In this document: positions 8,383 through 20,936 of the stretch, piece after piece | Numbering within the stretch: the first letter of the stretch is position 1 | Layout of the letters: each line of letters opens with the position of its first letter | Assembly: GCA_027563935.2 (NCBI GenBank) | Contig: CM050450.1 | Location: forward strand, 92,006,439 to 92,070,438 | Origin: Costus lasius | Lineage: Eukaryota; Streptophyta; Magnoliopsida; Zingiberales; Costaceae | DNA: 64,000 nt | Direction: 5' to 3' | The notes under the pieces: generated by a model | What the model saw: only the letters and a program-made list of their open reading frames with translations | What the model was told of the DNA's origin: nothing | Database searches by the model: none | Translations under genes and position numbers: made by a program

Positions 8383-11300
8383 CTAATGGTTGAGAAATCT
8401 CAAACCCATATTATTACAGTGCTTCTTATGCTTCTGCTGCGCCAGAGGCTTGGTAAGCGGGTCAGCCAGATTGTCATCTGTATGAACCTTGCATATTTTG
8501 ATCTCACCACGATCAATGATCTCCCAGATCAAGTGAAACCTTCTCTGTATGTGCTTGGACTTCTGGTGCGATCGTGGTTCCTTTGCCTGTGCGATTGCTC
8601 CAGTGTTATCACAGAAGATAACCAAAGGATCTGCACTCGAAGGAACAACACCAAGTTCCTGAATGAACTTACGAATCCACACTGCCTCCTTGGATGCTTC
8701 CGAGGCTGCAACATACTCGGCTTCTGTTGTGGAATCAGCAACGATAGACTGTTTGAAACTTTTCCACACCACTGCTCCTCCATTCAAGCTAAAAACATAG
8801 CCTGATTGCGATCGAAAATCATCCTGGTCAGACTGGAACGAAGCGTCAGTATATCCTTCAATACTGAGTTCTTCCTGACCACCATATATCAAGAACATAT
8901 CTTTGGTCCTCCAAAGATATTTTAAAATGTTCTTGACAGCAATCCAGTGCGCCTGACCTGGATTACTTTGGAATCGACTGGTCACGCTTAACCCGTAAGC
9001 GAAGTCTGGGCGAGTACACAACATCGCATACATAATGGATCCAATAGCCGAAGCATAAGGCGTATTGTCCATTTCATCTTTCTCAGTCTGTGTTTGCGGA
9101 CACTGACTCTTTGAAAGATTCAGACCATGTCTGACTGGAAGATATCCTCTTTTAGAATTCTCTAAATGAAATCTCTCCAGGACTTTATCGATGTAGGTAC
9201 TCTGGCACAGCCCGAGAAGCCTCTTAGATCTATCCCTGTAGATCTTCACACCTAATACATAGGCTGCTTCTCCTAGATCTTTCATCTGGAAACATTTTCT
9301 TAACCATGCTTTAACAGCATGCAGTTCAGGAATATCGTTTCCAATGATTAAGATATCATCGACGTAGAGGACTAGGAAAGTAATTATGCTCCCACTAAAC
9401 CTCTTATATACACACGGGTCATCTTCGTTCTTGATGAAACCAAATTCGCAGATTGATTCATCAAAACGAATATTCCAGCTTCTAGATGCTTGCTTAAGTC
9501 CATAAATGGACTTCTTTAACTTGCATATTTTATGACGATCTGATGGATTAGTGAAACCTTCAGGTTGTGTCATATATACATCCTCATCCTGTTTTCCATT
9601 AAGGAAAGCGGTCTTCACATCCATCTGCCAGATCTCATAATCATAATATGCCGCTATCGCAAGTATAATCCGAATAGACTTGAACATGGCTATAGGAGAG
9701 AAAGTTTCATCATAATCTATCCCGTAGATTTGTTTGAAACCTTTCGTAACTAGCCTGCCTTTATAGGTAACCACGTTACCATCCATGTCAATCTTCTTCT
9801 TGAAGATCCATTTACAGCCTATAGGGATTACTCCCGGAGGCGGATCAACCAAATCCCAGACTTGGTTATCTGACATGGAGTCTATCTCGGCTCGCATAGC
9901 TTCAAGCCATCTAGCTGACTCCGGTCCACTGACCGCATCCGCATAAGTGAGGGGTTCATCATGATCAATGATGTAGACTCCGTCATAGCGCTCAGGCTGT
10001 CGACGGATCCTTCCCGATCTTCGCGGTTCCCGTGATATCTGAGCCTCAGGTTGTTCAGTAACCTGTTCTACTGGCTCAGGCTCATCCAATTGAGCTTGAC
10101 TACTTTGTCCTTCCTCTGGACTCTCATCCAGTTTTATTTCTCTCCCACTGGCTTCTTGCAGAAGAAACTCCTTCTCATGAAAAATAGCCGTCCGAGCAAC
10201 AAATATTTTGTTCTCTTTGGGATCGTAGAAATAATAACCCTTAGTTTCCTTAGGGTAACCGACAAAGATGCATTTCTCAGATCTGCTCTCTAGTTTCCCA
10301 GAGGCGAGCTTTTTGACATAAGCCTCGCAACCCCAGATCTTAATAAATGTCAAGCTAGGCTGTTTCCCATACCATAACTCATATGGAGTCTTTGAAACTG
10401 CCTTGGATGGCACTCGGTTTAGTACTTTTGCAGCTGTTTCCAGTGCAAATCCCCAAAAGGAGTAAGGTTGAGTAGCCTGACTCATCATAGAATGAACCAT
10501 ATCAAGTAAGGTTCTGTTCCTCCTCTCGGACACACCATTCCATTGCGGTGTTCCTGGCGGAGTGAGCTGTGAGATAATCCCACACTCCTTCAGATAGTCA
10601 GTAAATTCTCGACTTAGGTATTCTCCACCTCGATCAGAACGAAGTGCCTTGATATTTCGGCCTAGCTGATTCTGTACTTCATTCTTGAACTCTTTGAACT
10701 TGTCAAAAGATTCACTTTTATGTCTCATTAGATAGACATACCCATATCTACTGAAATCATCAGTAAAGGTAATGAAGTATGAATAGCCACCTCTGGCATG
10801 TTTACTAAATGGCCCACACACATCACTGTGTATAAGGTCAAGTAAACCTGAAGCCCTTTGACCTTTGTTAGGAAAAGGAGACTTCGTCATTTTGCCCAAT
10901 AAAGAAGCTTTGCATGTATCTATCTCCTCATAGGAGAATGATCCCAGCAGTCTATGGTCATGCAACCGCTTAATGCGCTTTTTGTTAATATGGACTAAAC
11001 GACTATGCCATAGCAAGGTGCTGTCATCAACATACTTGGCTTTCTTATTATCAATATTTTGTATAGAACATTCCATGTCCAACATGAATAACCCATTGTT
11101 AATTGACCCAGTAGCATAAACAATATTATCAAGAGAAAGATAACACTTTGAAATCTTGCATTCAAAGGAAAATCCCTTCCTGACAAGAGCAGGAATGGAG
11201 ATAATATTTTTAGTAATGCTTGGTACAAAGTAACAATTGTTTAGTTCTAATACAAGTCCAGATGGTAATGAGATGTAATATTCTCCTACAGCAACAGCAG

Positions 11301-12267
11301 CAACCCGTGCCCCGTTTCCAACTCGTAGGTCCACCTCATGCTGTCCCACCTGTCTTCTTCTTTTGAGTTCCTGTACATTTGAACAAATGTGAACTCCACA
11401 TGCAGTGTCCAACACCCATGAAATAGAAGAAGAGGATATCATGACTTCAGTCATGAAAATACCTGAGCCAGAAGCGATGCTTCCCTTCTTGTCTCCTTGG
11501 AGCGCTTTACAGTCCTTTTTCCAGTGACCCAGCTGGCCACAGTGGAAACATCTGTATTCCTTCGACCGCTTAACCTTCTGTTTCAGAGCCTTGTTGTAGT
11601 TCTTGACAGGGGCTTTGCCCTTCTTCCCCTTCTTCTTGTTCCTAGAAGGAAACATCAAGACAGAGGTTGAAGGCTTTCCCTTTAGAGTCTCCTCTATAGC
11701 CAAGAGCATATTCAGCAACTCTGCCGGTGTACAGTCGATCTTGTTCATATTAAAATTAATAATGAACGGATCGAAAGAGGCCGGGAGGGACTGCAGAATA
11801 ATGTCTACAGCAAGCTCCTGATTGATGGTATGCCCAAGTTTCTCTAGAGCCTCTTTGTGCCCAATCATCTTGAGCACATGAGCTCCCACTGGACTCCCTT
11901 CAGCCAGTTTGCTCTGAAAGAAAAGCTTGGTCAAATTATAGCGTTCAGTCCTCGCCTGTGCAGCATATAGCATCTTGAGGTTTGCTATAATTTCTATAGC
12001 AGACATATCCTCATGCTGACGCTGCAGCTGTGGCGTCATAGACGCTAGCATCAGGCAAGCGACATCAATGCCATCATTGACATGCTTTTCATAGGCATCC
12101 CGAACCGCCCTTGCGGCGTTCGGAGCGGGTTGAGGCGGTATAGCCGTCTCGAGGACATACAGTTTCCTCTCAGCCTTAAGAACGATCTTAAGGTGTCCGT
12201 ACCAGTCTGAGAAGTTTGGCCCAGCAAACTTCTCCCTTTCTAGTAGGGATCGCACATTGAAGCTCAT
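8383..12267 (-). CDS. Gag-Pol polyprotein of copia element A2, intact
   Basis: Uninterrupted ORF of 1,294 codons, one more than A1 and A4 because of an extra Ser just before the protease. All motifs are present: CCHC knuckle, DTACG protease site, integrase D,D-35-E, YVDDILIIGND, YTDAS and CDN. Some family residues differ: the integrase zinc region reads WHSRLVHIN where others have WHSRLGHIN, and CKAS where others have CKAC, so one zinc-binding cysteine is lost. That change may weaken integration even though the frame is open. A3 is its closest relative here (both read KNYN/KSYN and FPSRNKKK). Confidence 0.93.
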   Translation of the reverse strand: MSFNVRSLLEREKFAGPNFSDWYGHLKIVLKAERKLYVLETAIPPQPAPNAARAVRDAYEKHVNDGIDVACLMLASMTPQLQRQHEDMSAIEIIANLKMLYAAQARTERYNLTKLFFQSKLAEGSPVGAHVLKMIGHKEALEKLGHTINQELAVDIILQSLPASFDPFIINFNMNKIDCTPAELLNMLLAIEETLKGKPSTSVLMFPSRNKKKGKKGKAPVKNYNKALKQKVKRSKEYRCFHCGQLGHWKKDCKALQGDKKGSIASGSGIFMTEVMISSSSISWVLDTACGVHICSNVQELKRRRQVGQHEVDLRVGNGARVAAVAVGEYYISLPSGLVLELNNCYFVPSITKNIISIPALVRKGFSFECKISKCYLSLDNIVYATGSINNGLFMLDMECSIQNIDNKKAKYVDDSTLLWHSRLVHINKKRIKRLHDHRLLGSFSYEEIDTCKASLLGKMTKSPFPNKGQRASGLLDLIHSDVCGPFSKHARGGYSYFITFTDDFSRYGYVYLMRHKSESFDKFKEFKNEVQNQLGRNIKALRSDRGGEYLSREFTDYLKECGIISQLTPPGTPQWNGVSERRNRTLLDMVHSMMSQATQPYSFWGFALETAAKVLNRVPSKAVSKTPYELWYGKQPSLTFIKIWGCEAYVKKLASGKLESRSEKCIFVGYPKETKGYYFYDPKENKIFVARTAIFHEKEFLLQEASGREIKLDESPEEGQSSQAQLDEPEPVEQVTEQPEAQISREPRRSGRIRRQPERYDGVYIIDHDEPLTYADAVSGPESARWLEAMRAEIDSMSDNQVWDLVDPPPGVIPIGCKWIFKKKIDMDGNVVTYKGRLVTKGFKQIYGIDYDETFSPIAMFKSIRIILAIAAYYDYEIWQMDVKTAFLNGKQDEDVYMTQPEGFTNPSDRHKICKLKKSIYGLKQASRSWNIRFDESICEFGFIKNEDDPCVYKRFSGSIITFLVLYVDDILIIGNDIPELHAVKAWLRKCFQMKDLGEAAYVLGVKIYRDRSKRLLGLCQSTYIDKVLERFHLENSKRGYLPVRHGLNLSKSQCPQTQTEKDEMDNTPYASAIGSIMYAMLCTRPDFAYGLSVTSRFQSNPGQAHWIAVKNILKYLWRTKDMFLIYGGQEELSIEGYTDASFQSDQDDFRSQSGYVFSLNGGAVVWKSFKQSIVADSTTEAEYVAASEASKEAVWIRKFIQELGVVPSSADPLVIFCDNTGAIAQAKEPRSHQKSKHIQRRFHLIWEIIDRGEIKICKVHTDDNLADPLTKPLAQQKHKKHCNNMGLRFLNH

Positions 12268-12458
12268 GGTGTTTGTTGCTGCAGGAATCTACAACAATGC
12301 AAGAACAGCAAGGTCAGTATCAATGTTAGAATCAATCCAGGACTTAAGAATGATTCTTTTCTCACTATTTTATCTGGCTGAAAAATCCAGCAAAATAGCC
12401 CGAAAGAGTAAAACTCTTTTAGTGAGATGGGATCCAGATTTCATACTTGGTCTCCGCG

Positions 12459-12805
12459 TCCCGCTCAGGCGAGATAAGATGCACAGAGAGTACAAGCACT
12501 AATTTCTGGTAGGCAGTCCCTGCCAATCCCCAACCCGTGCGATTCCCCTTCATCTGGGCAATCCAGCAGACTGTGCCAACTGAGTTGGTACAACACAGTC
12601 TCTGATCCCACAGATGGCTGCCTCCATATAGCTAACATATGCCCCATATGTAGCCTACATGGTCAAGCTGACCTGACCTACTCCCTGGACCACCACGTGC
12701 TATGCTGAGCAACGAGAAGCGATAAATCCCTTCCCTGTAACACGCAGGTGAAATCACACACCGTCTGAAGATAGATGGACGTGCCCACTGAGTGGGTACA
12801 ACACG
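12459..12805 (-). promoter_or_regulatory. Hairpin set H1-H4 in A2 leader
   Basis: Same order as in A1: H1 TCCCG-CTCAGG-CGAGA at 12459-12474, and H4 at 12780-12805 with outer CGTG/CACG and inner CCCA-CTGAG-TGGG. H3 is unchanged from A1. Confidence 0.65.
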
Positions 12806-13144
12806 GCTCCAACGATAGTCAGAACAGTGAGGTTTCACGTCAGAAGGCTATCGAGCTTGATATTTTAGCGTTGGATTTTAACGGTCTTTTATCTTCTTAA
12901 CTATCATGCAAACCCTATGGTGATAGCAGAAGATAAATAAATCATGCAAGTCTAATTATTTAAATAATAAAAGAAAGCATGATGATCTTATGTGGTAAAC
13001 GCCCATTAAGCCTAGGTAAGACCTTAAGTTAACTTAAGTCTTCACTTGAGCTCTTCTTGGGTCTTTTGCATCTGTCTGGCCCAGCCCAAGGCCATAGCGC
13101 CCAGTGCAGCTCAGGTGCGCCCACCAGGTAAATGCGCCTATCCT

Positions 13145-13201
13145 AGGGTCGAACCCTAGACCTCCGACCTGGTCAAGCCACTGCTGCATGCGCCTCTGCC
13201 A
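13145..13201 (-). other. tRNA-like A-box/B-box pair in A2 leader
   Basis: Same module and spacing as in A1: B box on plus 13145-13155, A box on plus 13190-13201. Confidence 0.45.
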
Positions 13202-14087
13202 TGTGTGCATTGTGCTCTTGTCTGATTAAATTACAATTTAATCTATCTAGAGAAGATTGACTCGCAGGTCAATTACATTTTATAAATTCATTAAAAAGTG
13301 ATGCGCATATCACAATAAATATTAATTTACAATTTACTTCCAGGCACGCAGGCCCCAGCACAGCACACATTAAAAGGGCAACCCACATAAGATGAAATAG
13401 ACACTCATCATGGTATGCAATCATTATGTGATCCAATAATAAGAAAATAAAAAATTTTCGAAAAACCCATTGGCATCAATTTTAATTTTCTTATGGGCCC
13501 TACAACCTTACAACGGTCCATTGATAGGGATCCACTCATCATGTCTAGTCAGATCCACTGCCCTTGCATGCACCAAGTCCTAACTGACTTGAGTTGACCT
13601 AATGGTCAACCATGCATGCGCCAAGGGCTGAACAACCATCATGAGTTCTGGCAAGCGGGTGTGACCCCGGGCCTAACTCAAGAGTGTTCACTGGTTGTCT
13701 CAACCAGACCTCGCTACACGCCTGTCTGCAGTCGACCTATAGCCACCTCGTGCTTGCGCACAGGTGCCATCTGGTCGACCCATCTAGGCTGTCAGATGGT
13801 CTGATCAGACTATTTGGATCTTATCTAGAGGATGATATCAACCCCATCAACCCGTCTAAGGGTTTATAGTAGGCGTACTTTAGATCTAATGAGGATGCGC
13901 GCAAGATATGATAAGTTTTGATAAAAACAACATCCAAGCGCCACCATGCAATATACATGCGCAAACATAAACATACTAGCATGTAGTTTCGCATGATGAT
14001 TTATCATGAAATATCGCATGTAATTTAGATCTACACAAACATGGATCACAAAGACATGAAGCAATCATATGAATCATTCAGAAATCG

Positions 14088-14099
14088 GCTCTGATCCCA
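14088..14099 (-). promoter_or_regulatory. Primer-binding site of A2 with one mismatch
   Basis: Sense strand TGGGATCAGAGC where A1 and A4 have TGGTATCAGAGC. One mismatch to initiator-Met tRNA, two bases from the LTR. Confidence 0.8.
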
Positions 14100-14101
14100 A
14101 T

Positions 14102-15515
14102 TGAAGAGTCCCTACCAGGAAGGGGGGGGGAAACCCTAAGGGGGCGCATATCAAGAATCTCATAGCGGAAGCTAGGGTTTCCTTAGGATCATTTGAATAA
14201 ACATATGATCAACTTGCTGAAAGATTGCAAAGATGAATGAAAGATCATACCATCGCCATCCTTTGGATGGTGCCTTGGAAGCAAAGATCGAAAGGGATCT
14301 TCTCCAAAGATGACGCACACAAGATGAGGAATGGCTTCTCCTTGTCGTCTTTGTGCTAGCAAAGCTTCAAGGGGTCCTTTGTGTGGAGGAAGATTGAGAT
14401 GCGAGAGCAATTCTCTCCTTGGCCGAAATCTTCTCTTCTCTTCTCGTCAACACACACCCATGAGAGTGCAAAACCGGCCACATGAGAAGAGGGGAACGTC
14501 TTTGGCGTTAAGAGGAAGTGGCCTTGATGACATTCCAAAAATAGAATATCATGAAGCCATGCGCCCATGATCTTAAAACCAACCAAAAACGCTTACAAGC
14601 ATTGAACCAAGCGTTCACCTATGTGAACCGGTTCAAGCCAAACCATCCCAATTGAATTTGGTTCATAAACCAAATCAAAACAGCCCAAGCCATGGTCTAG
14701 ATCTTATTGAACCAAATGGTTCAAGATCTAACCGTTCATCTCTTGATGCTCTTGATCTCACCGATCTAGCATCAACTCCCTCGATCGAAGCTTACCGATC
14801 TCAAGCCCTAATCAATCAAACATGATCAGACCAGATCTCACTTACAATCAGAGTTTAAACTCCTTTAAACTGAACCCAAACAATTCAGTCCACACGATCT
14901 GACTTAAGTAAGCCATATCATCAAATTGTGCGACCCTGAGGGTTTCCTTTAAATGTCGGTAACGATAACTTACGTTATCACGATCAGTGAGGGGTATCTA
15001 GCAACACATCACTGTCTCCCGATATAAAGGAAAGAGTCTTCCAAGACTACACCCAAACCATAGCACAAGTGTGAATCCACTTCACTAGGCATACATGTTT
15101 CCTTTGCCACTGAATGTTCTTATTGGACAAGCGTGTCAAGCCTGTAGCTCCAATATGATGAGCATGATTAGATCAGATGAACATAGTCACCTGGGTATGG
15201 CCATACACTTTCTCAATCATCTCATCCAGGGGGGCCCCTTTAGAACATCACACTCCAATCAAGGAGACGGCAATCCTATATCTATCACTAGTGTCCTAAC
15301 CTGACTCATGAACATTATCCAAGATAGTCTATAACCACTATGTTTCAAATGATCTTGAACTACCTCAAAACAATGACAATCATCATTTAGAAACACAAGT
15401 GATCTCAAGTCAGAGGACATATGCCACTTGTTGCAAACAAGGATTATTCACATTGTGACAAGCAATTGAATATCCTAGTAGGGTCTGTCCAGTACATCCA
15501 ATGTACCCATGAGTC
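14102..15515 (-). repeat. 5' LTR of A2, cut by A3
   Basis: Starts TGAAGAGTCCC on the plus strand, with a run of nine G near 14122. U5 stem AAACCCTA/TAGGGTTT is present. Ends at GAGTC (15511-15515), where A3 begins; the rest of the LTR (TACATC.. onward) is not in the window. Confidence 0.9.
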
Positions 15516-17236
15516 TGAAGGTCCCCTAAACAAGGGGAGCGAAACCCTAGATAGGCGCATATGGAGGTTTTTCATGCAGCGGAAGGGGGTTTCTAGGATC
15601 TTTGCATATTATATAATCAACTTTATATGCGATTGCAAACAAGAATCAAGAAATTGATTCTTACCAATGCCATTGCTTGGATGGCGTCTAGGAAGAAGAG
15701 ATCGATAAGGTTCTCCTCCAAAGTGTGCGCACACAAGATGAGACTTAGCCTACTCCTTGTCGCTCCTTGTGCTAGGAAGGCTCCAAGAATCCTGATCGCT
15801 TGAGGGAGAAGAGATGATGTCTCTAGTTTGGCTCGAGTCCTTTCTTGTTGTCCACGCTCTTTTCCACACGAGAAGACCTCGAGAGGAAGAAGCAAAAGAG
15901 CAAGAGTCGAATTGAGTGCAACCGAACGTGAGGCGTCTTAACTATTTCGGAAACGTTTCTTCCAAAAATAGTAAAACTTCACTTCATGCGTTCATGGACC
16001 ATGCGCTTACTCAAAGTAAACCGCCCAAAACGGCATCAAGCCTTTGAACCATTCGTTCAACCATGTGAACCGGTTAAAGCCATTTGGTTCAACTCAATTT
16101 GGTCCAAAGACCAAAGCACTTAAGCCACTTGGTCTAGATCATATTAAACCCTAAGGTTCCAGATCTAACAGTTCATCTCTTGATGCTCTTGATCTCACCG
16201 ATCTAGCATCAACTCTCTCGATCGAAGCTTACCGATCTCAAGCCCTAATCAATCAAACATGATCAGACCAGATCTCACTCACAATCAGAGATTAAATCCC
16301 TTTAAACTGAACCCTGACAATTCAGTCCACACGATCTGACTTAAGTAAGCCATATCATCAAATTGTGCGACCCTAAGGGTTTCCTTTAAATGTCGGTAAC
16401 AATAACTTACGTTATCACGATCAGTGAGGGGTATCTAGCAACACATCACTGTCTCCCGATATAAAGGAAAGAGTCTTCCAAGACTACACCCAAACCACAG
16501 CACAAGTGTGAATCCACTTCACCAGGCATACATGTTTCCTTTGCCACTGGATGTTCTTATTGGACAAGCGTGTCAAGCCTGTAGCTCCAATATAATGAGC
16601 ATGATTAGATCAGACGAACATAGTCACCTGGGTATGGCCATACACTTTCTCAATCATCTCATTTAGGGGGGCCCCTTCAGAACATCACACTCCTTAAACA
16701 AGGAGACGGCAATCCTATATCTATCACTAGTGCCCTAACATGACTCATGATCATTATCCAAGATAGTCTATAACCATTATGTTTCAAATGATATTGAACT
16801 ACCTCAAAACAATGACAATCATCATTTAGAAACACAAGTGATCTCAAGTCAGAGGACATGTGCCACTTGTTGCAATCAAGGATTATTCACATTGTGACAA
16901 GCAACTGAATATCCTAATAGGGTCTGTCTAGTACATCCAATGTACCCATGAGTCTACATCTTACTCCATGCTCGAAGCATCCTATAAGATTAGAACACAT
17001 ATTAGTCTCAATCATATCAAGGCTGTCTCATGTTCACCAAGATATGTCGACTAAGGACAAAACAGCATGTCAGCCAAGCTGAACAGCATTGAGACATTAT
17101 TCAGAAGCACACTTATTGCAGCAGACAATGTAACCAACTGAATAACAACCATTGCCTTTATAAACATAAGAGTTTATACATGATACTGAAAGAATCCCAA
17201 GGCCTCAAACATTAGCCTTAAGGGCATACCCCAACA
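15516..17236 (-). repeat. 3' LTR of A3, 1,721 bp
   Basis: Ends TGAAGGTCCCC.. and ..CCCCAACA. The outer end forms the hairpin CCCCT-AAACA-AGGGG. The core promoter-like motif reads CTATTTTTGG on the sense strand, so the palindrome of A1 is broken. Confidence 0.9.
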
Positions 17237-17251
17237 ATCTCCCACTTGCAC
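17237..17251 (-). promoter_or_regulatory. Polypurine tract of A3
   Basis: Plus strand ATCTCCCACTTGCAC directly beside the LTR, identical to A1. Confidence 0.85.
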
Positions 17252-17256
17252 TTAAT

Positions 17257-20200
17257 CTAATGGTTGAGAAATCTCAAACCCATATTATTACAGTGCTTCT
17301 CATGCTTCTACTGCGCCAGAGGCTTGGTAAGCGGGTCAGGGAGATTGTCATCTGTATGAACCTTGCAGATTTTGATCTCACCACGATCAATGATCTCCCG
17401 GATCAAGTGAAACCGTCTCTGTATGTGCTTGGACTTCTGGTGCAACCGTGGTTCCTTTGCTTGTGCGATTGCTCCAGTGTTATCACAGAAGATAACCAAA
17501 GGATCTGCACTCAAAGGAACAACACCAAGTTCCTGAACGAACTTACGAATCCACACTGCCTCCTTAGATGCTTCTGAGGCTGCAACATACTCGGCTTCTG
17601 TTGTGGAATCAGCAACGATAGACTGTTTGAAACTTTTCCATACCACTGCTCCACCATTCAAGCTAAAAACATAGCCTGATTGCGATCGGAAATCATCCTG
17701 GTCCGATTGGAACGAAGCGTCAGTATATCCTTCTATACTGAGTTCTTCCTGACCACCATATATCAAGAACATATCTTTAGTCCCCCGCAGATATTTTAAA
17801 ATGTTCTTGACAGCAATCCAGTGCGCCTGACCTGGATTACTTTGGAATCGACTGGTCACGCTTAACCCGTAAGCGACGTCTGGGCGAGTACATAACATCG
17901 CATACATAATGGACCCAATAGCTGAAGCATAAGGCGTATTGTCCATTTCATCTTTCTCAGTCTGTGTTTGCGGACACTGACTCTTTGAAAGATTCAGACT
18001 ATGTCTGACTGGAAGATATCCTCTTTTAGAATTCTCTAAATGGAATCTCTCCAGGACTTTATCGATGTAAGTACTCTGGCACAGCCCGAGAAGCCTCTTA
18101 GATCTATCCCTGTAGATCTTCACACCTAATACATAGGCTGCTTCTCCTAGATCTTTCATCTGGAAACATTTTCTTAACCATGCTTTAACAGCATGCAGTT
18201 CAGGAATATCGTTTCCAATGATTAAGATATCATCGACGTAGAGGACTAGGAAAGTAATCACGCTCCCACTAAACCTCTTATATACACACGGGTCATCTTC
18301 GTTCTTGATGAAACCAAACTCACAGATTGATTCATCAAAACGAATATTCCAGCTTCTAGATGCTTGCTTAAGTCCATAAATAGACTTCTTTAACTTGCAT
18401 ATTTTATGACGATCTAATGGATTGGTGAAACCTTCAGGTTGTGTCATATACACATCCTCATCCAGTTTTCCATTAAGGAAAGCGGTCTTCACATCCATTT
18501 GCCAGATCTCATAATCATAATATGCTGCTATCGCGAGAATAATCCGAATAGACTTGAACATGGCTACAGGAGAGAAAGTTTCATCATAATCTATCCCGTA
18601 GATTTGTTTGAAACCTTTCGCAACTAGCCTGCCTTTATAGGTAACCACGTTACCATCCATGTCAATCTTCTTCTTGAAGATCCATTTACAGCCTATAGGG
18701 ATTACTCCCGGAGGCGGATCAACCAAATCCCAGACTTGGTTATCTGACATGGAGTCCATCTCGGCTCGCATAGCTTCAAGCCATCTCGCTGAATCCGGTC
18801 CACTGACCGCATCCGCATAAGTAAGGGGTTCATCATGATCAATGATGTAGACTCCGTCATAGCGCTCAGGCTGTCGACGGATCCTTCCCGATCTTCGCGG
18901 TTCCCGTGATATCTGAGCCTCAGGTTGTGAACTAACCTGTTCTACCGGCTCAGGCTCATCCAACTGTGCTTGACTACTTTGTCCTTCTTCTGGATTCACA
19001 TCCAGCTTTATTTCTCTCCCACTGGCCTCTTGCAGAAGAAACTCCTTCTCAAGAAAAATGCCCGTCCGAGCAACAAATACCTTGTTCTCTTTGGGATCGT
19101 AGAAATAATAACCCTTAGTTTCCTTAGGGTAACCGACAAAGATGTACTTATCAGATCTGCTCTCTAGTTTCCCAGAGACGAGCTTTTTGACATAAGCCTC
19201 GCAACCCCAGATCTTGATAAACGTCAAGCTCGGCTGTTTCCCATACCATAACTCGTATGGAGTCTTTGAAACTGCCTTGGATGGCACTCGGTTTAGTACC
19301 TTTGCGGCTGTTTCCAGTGCAAATCCCCAAAAGGAGTAAGGTAGAGCAGCCTGACTCATCATAGAACGAACCATATCAAGTAATGTTCTATTTCTCCTCT
19401 CGGACACACCATTCCATTGCGGTGTTCCTGGCGGAGTGAGCTGTGAGATAATCCCACACTCCTTCAGATAGTCAGTAAACTCTCGACTTAGGTATTCACC
19501 ACCTCGATCAGAACGAAGTGCCTAGATATTTCGGCCTAGCTGATTTTGTACTTCATTCTTGAACTCTTTGAACTTGTCAAAAGATTCACTCTTATGTCTT
19601 ATTAAATAGACATACCCATATCTACTGAAATCATCAGTAAAGGTAATGAAGTATGAATAGCCACCTCTGGCATGTTTACTAAATGGCCCACACACATCAC
19701 TGTGTATAAGGTCAAGTAAACCTGAAGCCCTTTGACCTTTGTTAGGAAAAGGAGACTTCGTCATTTTACCCAATAAACAAGCTTTGCATGTATCAATCTC
19801 CTCATAGGAGAATGATCCCAGCAGTCCATGGTCATGCAACCGCTTAATGCGTTTCTTGTTAATATGGCCTAAACGACTATGCCATTGCAAGGTGCTGTCA
19901 TCAGCATACTTGGCTTTCTTATTATCAATATTTTGTATAGAACATTCCATGTCCAACATGAATAATCCATTGTTAATTGATCCAGAAGCATAAACAATAT
20001 TATCATAAGAAAGAACACACTTTGAAATATTGCATTCAAAGGAAAATCCTTTCCTGACAAGAGCAGGAATGGAGATAATATTCTTGGTAATGCTAGGTAC
20101 AAAATAACAATTATTAAGTTCTAATACAAGTCCAGATGGTAATGAGATGTGATATTCTCCTACAGCAACAGCAGCAACCCGTGCCCCGTTTCCAACTCGT

Positions 20201-20936
20201 AGGTCCACCTCATGCTGTCCCACCTGTCTTCTTCTCTTGAGTTCCTGTACATTTGAACAAATGTGAACTCCACATGCAGTGTCCAACACCCATGAAATAG
20301 AAGAAGAAGATATCATGACCTCAGTCACAAAAATACCTGAGCCAGAAGCAATGCTTCCCTTCTGGTCTCCTTGGAGCGCTTTACAGTCCTTTTTCCAGTG
20401 ACCCAACTGGCCACAGTGGAAACATCTGTATTCCTTCGACCGCTTAACCTTTTGTTTCAGAGCCTTGTTGTAACTCTTGACAGGGGCTTTGCCCTTCTTC
20501 CCCTTCTTCTTGTTCCTGGAAGGAAACATCAAGACAGAGGTTGAAGGCTTTCCCTTTAGAGTTTCCTCTGTAGTCAAGAGCATATTCAGCAACTCTGCCG
20601 GAGTACAGTCGATCTTGTTCATATTAAAATTAATAATGAACGGATCGAAAGAGGCCGGGAGGGACTGCAGAATAATGTCTACAGCAAGCTCCTGATTGAT
20701 GGTTTGTCCCAGTTTCTCTAGAGCCTCTTTGTGCCCAATCATCTTGAGCACATGAGCTCCCACTGGACTCCCTTCAGCCAGTTTGCTCTGAAAGAAAAGC
20801 TTGGTCAAATTATAGCGCTCAGTCCTCGCCTGTGCAGCATACAACATCTTGAGGTTTGCTATCATTTCTATAGCAGACATATCCTCATGCTGACGCTGCA
20901 GCTATGGCGTCATAGACGCTAGCATCAGGCAAGCGA
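17257..20936 (-). pseudogene. gag-pol of A3, two premature stops, 5' end missing
   Basis: Homologous to the intact A1/A2/A4 polyprotein but broken twice by in-frame stops: TAG at 19522-19524 (plus CTA) in the integrase core just before the second catalytic Asp, where relatives have an AAG Lys codon, and TAG at 17308-17310 near the C terminus, where relatives have CAG. The rest keeps the CCHC knuckle, DTACG, YVDDILIIGND and YTDAS. Roughly the first 75 codons (the reading upstream of 20936) are absent or unusable because of the gap. Confidence 0.92.

Larger units (their letters stand above)
12268..14101 (-). other. Leader of A2
   Basis: About 1.8 kb without coding potential. It holds the hairpin set H1-H4 (12459-12805), the tRNA-like A/B boxes (13145-13201), the CGCAG-loop array (first hairpin 13255-13272) and the palindrome GTCTGATCAGAC (13799-13810). 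H2 is weaker than in A1 because its distal stem has mismatches. Confidence 0.8.
7811..15515 (-). mobile_element. Family A copia A2, interrupted in both LTRs
   Basis: Host of A1 (in its left LTR) and of A3 (in its right LTR). What remains between them is the inner left LTR (7811-8362), PPT, an intact ORF, leader, PBS and the outer 1,414 bp of the right LTR (14102-15515). The missing tail of the right LTR should lie right of A3 and is lost in the gap at 20937. The overlapping LTR portions differ by only a few bases. Confidence 0.9.
15516..20936 (-). mobile_element. Family A copia A3, decayed and cut by scaffold gap
   Basis: Left LTR, PPT and most of gag-pol. The first codons of gag, the leader and the 5' LTR fall in the N gap. 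Inserted into the right LTR of A2; GAGTC at 15511-15515 is the presumed left target duplication. Confidence 0.9.
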
